A DNA stretch of 18,067 bases. It comes from Maritimibacter sp. (lineage in GTDB: Bacteria > Pseudomonadota > Alphaproteobacteria > Rhodobacterales > Rhodobacteraceae). The translations under genes and the position numbers were made by a program. The notes beneath the pieces were generated by a model that saw only the letters and a list, made by a program, of their open reading frames with translations, ran no database searches and had not been told where the DNA came from. Below, one piece after another: positions 13,397-18,067 of the stretch (positions are counted from its first letter, which is position 1; each line of letters starts with the position of its first letter). Location of the stretch: the NCBI GenBank assembly GCA_020441225.1, contig JAGRMP010000110.1, positions 1 through 18,067 on the forward strand, written 5' to 3'.

Positions 13397-14509
13397 TCAG
13401 CGTACGACGAATTCGGCGTGGAGCGCCCCGGCCGCCTTGATACTCTTCAGGATGTCGATCATGTCGCGCGGGGACACGCCCAGAGCGTTGAGCCCCGCGA
13501 TCACTTCCGCGAGCGACGTCCCGCCCGGCACTTCCGCAAGCCCGGTCCCCGGTTCTTCGGTGATGTCCGCACTGGTCCGCGGGATCACGATCGGCGCCGC
13601 ATCGGTGAACGGATTCGGCGAAACGACCACCGGTTCTTCCTCGATCCTGAGCGTCAGGTTGCCCTGGCTCACGGCCACCCGGCTGATCCGCACGTCGTCG
13701 CCCATGACGATCGTGCCGGAGCGCTGATCGACGACGACGCGCGCCTTGCGTTCGGGCTCGACGCCGATGTTTTCCACCTGGCCGAGCGCATGCGCGGGAC
13801 TGATCGCGCCGGTTGCGCCGATGTCGAGCACGACCGTGCCCGCATCGAGCATCCGCGCCACGACCCGGCCATAGCCCCGGTTTATCGCCGACTCGATCCG
13901 CTCGGCGGTGGTGAAATCGGGTTCCCGCAAAGCGAGCCTGACGGATTTCAACTGGGTGAAATCAAACTCGATCTCGCGCTCGATCCGGGCACCGGACGGG
14001 ATGGCACCCGACGTCGGCACGCCTTGCACGACCCCGCCGGCATCGCCCTCGGCCGAGGCGCCACCTGCGATCACGGTCCCCTGCGCCACCGCGTAGATCT
14101 CGCCGTCCGCGGCGTTGAGCGGGGTCATCACCAAGGTACCGCCAAGCAGGCTTTTCGCGTCGCCGATCGCCGAGACGGTCACGTCTATCGTCGATCCGGC
14201 GCGGCCGAACGGCGGCAATACGGCCGTCACGAACACCGCCGCCACGTTCTTCGGGCGAAACTGTTCGCCGGTGATGTTGACGCCCAGCCGTTCGAGGATG
14301 TTCGACATGATGTCTTCGGTAAACGGTGCGTTGCGGATCCCGTCTCCGGTGCCGTTCAGGCCGACCACAAGTCCGTAGCCCACGAGGTCGTTGCCACGCA
14401 CACCGTCGAACTCGACGAGATCCTTGACCCGGATCGTGTTCGCGTCTGCGGCGGCCGCCGCAAAGACGACCAGCATGAAGGCCGAGAGGAATCGGGAAAA
14501 ACGGGTCAT
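13397..14509 (-). CDS. flgI: FlgI, flagellar P-ring protein
   Basis: FlgI is exported by Sec and polymerises around the rod in the peptidoglycan layer as the P ring. The 370 residues begin with a signal peptide (cleavage after about AAAAADA, residue 23). They show the expected motifs: TIRVKDLVEFDGVRGNDLVG, YGLVVGLNGTGDG, NVAAVFVTAVLPPFGRAGST, DVTVSAIGDAKSLLGGTLVM and TPLNAADGEIYAVAQG, and the C-terminal SLAEVIAGLNALGVSPRDMI. Length is normal. Start ATG 14509 overlaps the flgL stop as ATGA. It is the last gene of the block; the paired outer-membrane L-ring gene flgH is not in the window. Confidence 0.97.
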   Translation of the reverse strand: MTRFSRFLSAFMLVVFAAAAADANTIRVKDLVEFDGVRGNDLVGYGLVVGLNGTGDGIRNAPFTEDIMSNILERLGVNITGEQFRPKNVAAVFVTAVLPPFGRAGSTIDVTVSAIGDAKSLLGGTLVMTPLNAADGEIYAVAQGTVIAGGASAEGDAGGVVQGVPTSGAIPSGARIEREIEFDFTQLKSVRLALREPDFTTAERIESAINRGYGRVVARMLDAGTVVLDIGATGAISPAHALGQVENIGVEPERKARVVVDQRSGTIVMGDDVRISRVAVSQGNLTLRIEEEPVVVSPNPFTDAAPIVIPRTSADITEEPGTGLAEVPGGTSLAEVIAGLNALGVSPRDMIDILKSIKAAGALHAEFVVR

Positions 14510-15516
14510 CGCATGTAATCCGTGAAGCTGAGGCCGGCGATCCGTGCCGTAACGGTGTAGAGCGTCTCGATCTGGGCGTAGACCGCCTGGAGCTCGGTTG
14601 CGGTTTCGTACGGGTCAGCGCCAACCAGTTCGGTACGGGCGAGTTCATAGGCCGCCTTTTCCGCGGCGTTGCGGGCCTTGGCATCCTCGACCCGCGCTTC
14701 CACGGAGCCGATCTGCGCCCGCAGGTCCGTGATCTCGCCGTCGGCTGCGAGCAGCTTCCCGGCCGCGACCGCGGTCAATTCGGCCTGCTGGATCACCTCG
14801 CCGTCCAGCGCCCCTTCGGCGATCAGCGACATCATCGCGTAGCCCTTCAGGGTGTCGCGGATCACCTGGTCGTCGGCCCGGACGCTGACCGCCGCGGTTT
14901 CATCCTCCGCGATCAGCATCGGACCCATGTCCTTGGACGAGCCGAGGTACCCCATCGTCTCGAACCCGCCACCGGCGTCGTCGAACCATGCGGCGACCGC
15001 AGCGGCGATCCCTGCGGCCGTGGTTTCGCCGGCGGTCGCGGTCTTGATTTCGGCGAGCATCTCCGCACCGGTGGCCAACGCCGGCCGGTCGGTGGCCGCC
15101 CCCCCGAACAGGGTGCGGTCCGCCATCGATGTGTTGAGCGTGGAGACCACGGCGGAGAATTTCTGCCGCGCGTCCTCGGCGGTCGCACCGATCAGGACAG
15201 AATCCTCGGAAGACGAAGCCGTCAGCAGGGCGGAACTCAGGTCCTGCCCCATCGACTGGACATTTTCGAGCGCGAGCTGCGAGGCTGCGAGCATCCCCGC
15301 GGCTTCGGAATTGGCCGTGGTATAGGCTGCGAGCGCGCGCAGCGAGCGCTCGATCCCTGCGAAGGGACCGAAATCGCCGGCAAGTGCAGCGCCGAGGTCG
15401 CTTTTTCGGCCGGTGGTCAACTCGGCGGCCAGCCGGGCCATGTCGCTTTTCAGCCCCGCTGTCTGACGTTTGATCAGGAAAGTGTTGGCGAGATCGCCGA
15501 TCGAGGTCGCGTTCAT
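14506..15516 (-). CDS. flgL: FlgL, hook-filament junction protein
   Basis: FlgL joins FlgK to the flagellin filament. The 336 residues have flagellin-like helical ends: N-terminal SIGDLANTFLIKRQTAGLKS and DMARLAAELTTGRKSDLG, C-terminal ATELQAVYAQIETLYTVTARI and GLSFTDYMR, with an Ala-rich variable middle. The similarity to flagellin ends is limited, as is usual for alphaproteobacterial FlgL, so position after flgK helps the call. Start ATG 15516 lies 2 bp after the flgK stop, with only a weak ribosome site (GGACCTC), consistent with reinitiation. The stop overlaps flgI as ATGA. Confidence 0.92.
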   Translation of the reverse strand: MNATSIGDLANTFLIKRQTAGLKSDMARLAAELTTGRKSDLGAALAGDFGPFAGIERSLRALAAYTTANSEAAGMLAASQLALENVQSMGQDLSSALLTASSSEDSVLIGATAEDARQKFSAVVSTLNTSMADRTLFGGAATDRPALATGAEMLAEIKTATAGETTAAGIAAAVAAWFDDAGGGFETMGYLGSSKDMGPMLIAEDETAAVSVRADDQVIRDTLKGYAMMSLIAEGALDGEVIQQAELTAVAAGKLLAADGEITDLRAQIGSVEARVEDAKARNAAEKAAYELARTELVGADPYETATELQAVYAQIETLYTVTARIAGLSFTDYMR

Positions 15517-15518
15517 TG

Positions 15519-16964
15519 TCAGAGGTCCATGATCGCCTGAAGCATTGCATCGATGGTGCTGATGACCTTGGCATTGGCCGCATAGGCCTGCTCGATCAGC
15601 ATGAGCTTCTGCAGTTCCGCGTCGGTATCTACGCCGGTCTCCAGCTCCATCGCGGTCAGGCTTTCCTGTTGCGCGACCGCGTAGCTTTGCCTGTTTTCGG
15701 CCGCCGTGCGCTCCATGCCCACCCGCGACAGCAGATCGGCCGCGAGCCCCGACGCCGAGCGCGACACGCCGAGGAATTCTCCCGAACCGGCGACCCGTTC
15801 GCCCGTGAGCGCGCCGTTGAGCGCCTGGAGCAACGTCGAGTCACCGACATCGCCCGGTGCCGCGGCGCCAAGCCCGTCGCGCAGCCGCCACAGCGCGCCG
15901 CCCCGGTCGGGATCGGCGAGCGCGTTCAGCGCGATCCGCGACGCAAGACCGGTTTCGCTGCCCGTATCGAGCGCCGCGCCGGCGTCGGTGAACAACCCGG
16001 GATCCCCGGCCCCCAGCGTTGGGTCGATGGCCGGGTCTTCGAACCGCTCGATCAGGTCGCGCGCGACCGCGTCAAGCTGGACCTGGGCCGTGGCGGCAAG
16101 ACTGTCGCGCACCTCGAACAGGGCGGCCAGCGATCCGCCCTGGATCGGGCTGTTCTGCCCGTCGGTCCGCACCGGCTTGCCGTTGATCGTCAGGCCCGAC
16201 AACGCGCCGCTCTCCAGCGTCATCTCGGGCACGATCACGCCCACCGCGTCGAAGCCGAACGTGACCGCCTGGCTGTCGAGAACAATCGCGCCGCCGGGCG
16301 TGAACAGCGCGACCTGACCGAAATCGCGGTCGAGCTGCTTGAGCGGGACGATCTGCGAGATGTCGTCGATCGCAACCTGGCGCATGTCCATGAGCGAGGA
16401 CGGATCCTGGCCGCGCGCCACCGCGTCCTTGATCTTGTAGTTCAGGGTCTGAACCAGCTCGAGGCCTTCGTTCAGCCGGGTAACCTGCCGGGCGATCGAC
16501 CCATCGGCCTCCATCCGGGCATCCTGGACCTTGTCGGATACGCTGTTGAGCTTGCCGGCGAGGTCTGCTGCCGCGTCGCGCACCGCGGCAAGCCGGGCGT
16601 CGTTGTCGGGGCGCGAGGCAGCTTCCACCAGCGCCGCTTCCAGCCCCGCGACCCGCCCGGTGAGCGACCAGGCCTCGTCCGGTGTGCCAAGTGCGCGTTC
16701 CAGCCCGGCCTGGAAATCGGCGATGGTGCTGTTGTAGCCGACCGACGCGTCGGACAGGCGCCGGTCCTGCACGATGTTCATGTCGACGTTGCGGGTCACG
16801 CCCGCCACATCGACCCCGCCGAGAAAGCGCGACGTCACTTCCAGATCGCGCCGGCCATAGCCCCGGGTCTGCGCATTGGCCACGTTCGATGACACCACCT
16901 CTGCCGCGCGGGACGCGGCGGTGAGGCCCGAGAGGGCGTTCGACAGCGAATTGGTGATGGTCAT
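15519..16964 (-). CDS. flgK: FlgK, hook-filament junction protein
   Basis: FlgK is the first junction protein, sitting on the end of the hook. The 481 residues are shorter than the roughly 550 of enterobacteria but usual for this group; the loss is in the variable middle. The N-terminus carries the axial-protein motif LSNALSGLTAASRAAEVVSS followed by NVANAQTRGYGRRD. The C-terminus, KLMLIEQAYAANAKVISTID AMLQAIMDL (written in two parts), closely parallels that of FlgE next door (QRAYSSNAKVIQTVDEMLQ), as expected for shared D0 helices. Start ATG 16964 has AGGAG 6 nt upstream. The gap from flgE is 27 bp and flgL follows after 2 bp. Confidence 0.96.
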   Translation of the reverse strand: MTITNSLSNALSGLTAASRAAEVVSSNVANAQTRGYGRRDLEVTSRFLGGVDVAGVTRNVDMNIVQDRRLSDASVGYNSTIADFQAGLERALGTPDEAWSLTGRVAGLEAALVEAASRPDNDARLAAVRDAAADLAGKLNSVSDKVQDARMEADGSIARQVTRLNEGLELVQTLNYKIKDAVARGQDPSSLMDMRQVAIDDISQIVPLKQLDRDFGQVALFTPGGAIVLDSQAVTFGFDAVGVIVPEMTLESGALSGLTINGKPVRTDGQNSPIQGGSLAALFEVRDSLAATAQVQLDAVARDLIERFEDPAIDPTLGAGDPGLFTDAGAALDTGSETGLASRIALNALADPDRGGALWRLRDGLGAAAPGDVGDSTLLQALNGALTGERVAGSGEFLGVSRSASGLAADLLSRVGMERTAAENRQSYAVAQQESLTAMELETGVDTDAELQKLMLIEQAYAANAKVISTIDAMLQAIMDL

Positions 16965-16991
16965 GCGTTACTCCTGGGCCCCACCCATGGA

Positions 16992-18067
16992 TCAGCGTTT
17001 GATGTTGGTGGTCTCCTGCAGCATCTCGTCGACGGTCTGGATGACCTTGGCGTTGGAGGAATAGGCGCGCTGGGTCTGGATCAGGTTGGTCAGCTCGCCC
17101 GCGACATCCGTCGTCGAACCCTCGCGGGTAAATCCGATCACTTCGCCGGTCGGGCCGTCGCCCGCATCCCACAGGAAGAACGAGCCCGACTGCGGAGAGA
17201 TCTGGTAGGTCTGGTTCGACTTCGAGATCAGCCCGTTCGGGTTCGGCACATCGACCAGCGGCACCTGGTAGATGGTGCGGGTAAAGCCGGTATCGTAGGT
17301 CGCCGTGACGTAACCGTTCACGTCGATCTCGACCGAGGTCAGGTTGCCCACCGGCGAGCCGTCCTTGGTGATCGAAACCGGGGCGAAGCTGTCGGAAAGC
17401 TGGGTCAGCCCGTTGGCGTCGCCGAGCGCCCCGATAGTGAGCTCCAGCGGTCCGCCGGCGACGGTCAGGTCGATCGTGCCCTCGGTCGGATCGTAGGCCG
17501 CATAGGAGGGATCGGTCGGTGTGACCGAGAGCAGTGTGCCGCCATTGGCCCGGCTGTCGTCGAACACCAGGGTGTATTCGCCGATCACCGCGCCGGCAGA
17601 AGCGGAATCGCGGATCTCCATCGTCCAGGTGTTGGTCGCCGGATCGCCCGATGCCGCCGGTTCGCTCGGCGTGAAGGTCACGTCGAGGCTCTCCGATGTG
17701 CCGAGGTTGCCGAAATACTCGATCGACAGCGATTCGAGCTGGTCGTCGGGATCGAGCTCGGCATCGAATTCGGTCGCCGTCGCCGGCAGGTTCACGCCCA
17801 GGTTCATCCGCGTGGTCGGGTCGCCCGACTGCTGGTTGACCTGCACCGTCACCGGTTCGAGCGAGGTCGCGGTGTCGCGCGGGTAGGAGCCGACATTGCC
17901 GTCGGCATCCGCCGGCCAGCCGAGCAGCACGAGCCCGGTCTTGGTCTTGAGGATGCCATTCTCATCGGTCCGGAACGAACCGGTGGTGGTCACCAGCATC
18001 GGCCGGTCGTCACCGCTGAATTCGAGGTAGCCCTCCTGGGTCACCGGCAGCATGCCGCGCCCGGAAA
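16992..18067 (-). CDS. flgE: FlgE, flagellar hook protein (5' end cut by window edge)
   Basis: FlgE polymerises into the hook. About 357 codons are visible and the frame runs off the right edge (SGRG before MLPVTQEGYLEFSG), so the true start is outside; the ATG at 18053 is internal. Recognisable parts are TTTGSFRTDENGILKTKTGL and VLLGWPADADGNVGSYP, the conserved hook core, a variable domain with Ser/Thr/Asp-rich beta strands (roughly the middle 200 residues), DVNGYVTATYDTGFTRTIYQ and VPLVDVPNPNGL, and the C-terminal D0 helix ELTNLIQTQRAYSSNAKVIQ TVDEMLQETTNIKR (two parts). It is the first visible gene of the flgE-flgK-flgL-flgI block. Confidence 0.96.
   Translation of the reverse strand, partial: SGRGMLPVTQEGYLEFSGDDRPMLVTTTGSFRTDENGILKTKTGLVLLGWPADADGNVGSYPRDTATSLEPVTVQVNQQSGDPTTRMNLGVNLPATATEFDAELDPDDQLESLSIEYFGNLGTSESLDVTFTPSEPAASGDPATNTWTMEIRDSASAGAVIGEYTLVFDDSRANGGTLLSVTPTDPSYAAYDPTEGTIDLTVAGGPLELTIGALGDANGLTQLSDSFAPVSITKDGSPVGNLTSVEIDVNGYVTATYDTGFTRTIYQVPLVDVPNPNGLISKSNQTYQISPQSGSFFLWDAGDGPTGEVIGFTREGSTTDVAGELTNLIQTQRAYSSNAKVIQTVDEMLQETTNIKR

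Noticed and set aside
13358..14518. Long plus-strand open frame across flgI
   Set aside because: No motifs, Arg/His-rich, fully overlaps a clear FlgI.
15516..16892. Long plus-strand open frame across flgK
   Set aside because: Shadow of FlgK, with no recognisable domain and no ribosome site of note.

Overview
The window is the interior of a flagellar gene cluster from a GC-rich alphaproteobacterium, most likely a member of the Rhodobacterales (Rhodobacteraceae). The reasons are the gene content (a MotE-type protein, a small FliL-linked membrane protein, a SltF-like lytic transglycosylase, short FlgK and FlgL), the gene order and a near-consensus CtrA box between fliL and fliF. Species cannot be named from the sequence. 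No insertion sequence, phage gene, CRISPR array, tRNA or rRNA was seen.

The layout has three transcription blocks. Block 1 (minus strand, about 9057 down to 1) reads fliL - membrane/coiled-coil protein - motE-like - motA - large secreted helical-repeat protein - sltF-like - flhA - fliR (3' end cut by the window). Most junctions are tightly coupled: three ATGA overlaps, plus a flhA ribosome site that overlaps the sltF stop. There are gaps of about 100 bp before motA and before sltF. Block 2 (plus strand, 9175 to 12526) reads fliF - fliH - fliN - fliP and ends in a strong intrinsic terminator at 12561-12584. Block 3 (minus strand, 18067 down to 13397) reads flgE (5' end cut) - flgK - flgL - flgI. 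Blocks 1 and 2 diverge from a 117-bp region holding a CTAA-N7-TTAA element. Blocks 2 and 3 converge on an 870-bp gap with no recognisable gene, which carries the terminator, a 17-bp tandem repeat and a strong hairpin.

Together the genes cover most of the motor and rod-hook apparatus: MS ring (FliF), export-ATPase regulator (FliH), C-ring subunit (FliN), export gate (FliP, FliR, FlhA), P ring (FlgI), hook and hook-filament junction (FlgE, FlgK, FlgL), stator (MotA) with stator-associated FliL, and a wall-opening enzyme (SltF-like). fliG, fliM, motB, fliQ, flhB, fliI and flagellin genes are not in the window and must lie elsewhere.

The least explained parts are the 839-residue secreted protein translationally coupled to motA (a candidate periplasmic motor factor, possibly filling the role MotC has in rhizobia), the small membrane protein coupled to motE, the basic tetrapeptide-repeat tail of the MotE-like protein, a 35-codon ORF that exactly bridges motE and motA, and a pair of matching GGAA-N7-TTAA elements at similar distances upstream of motA and sltF.
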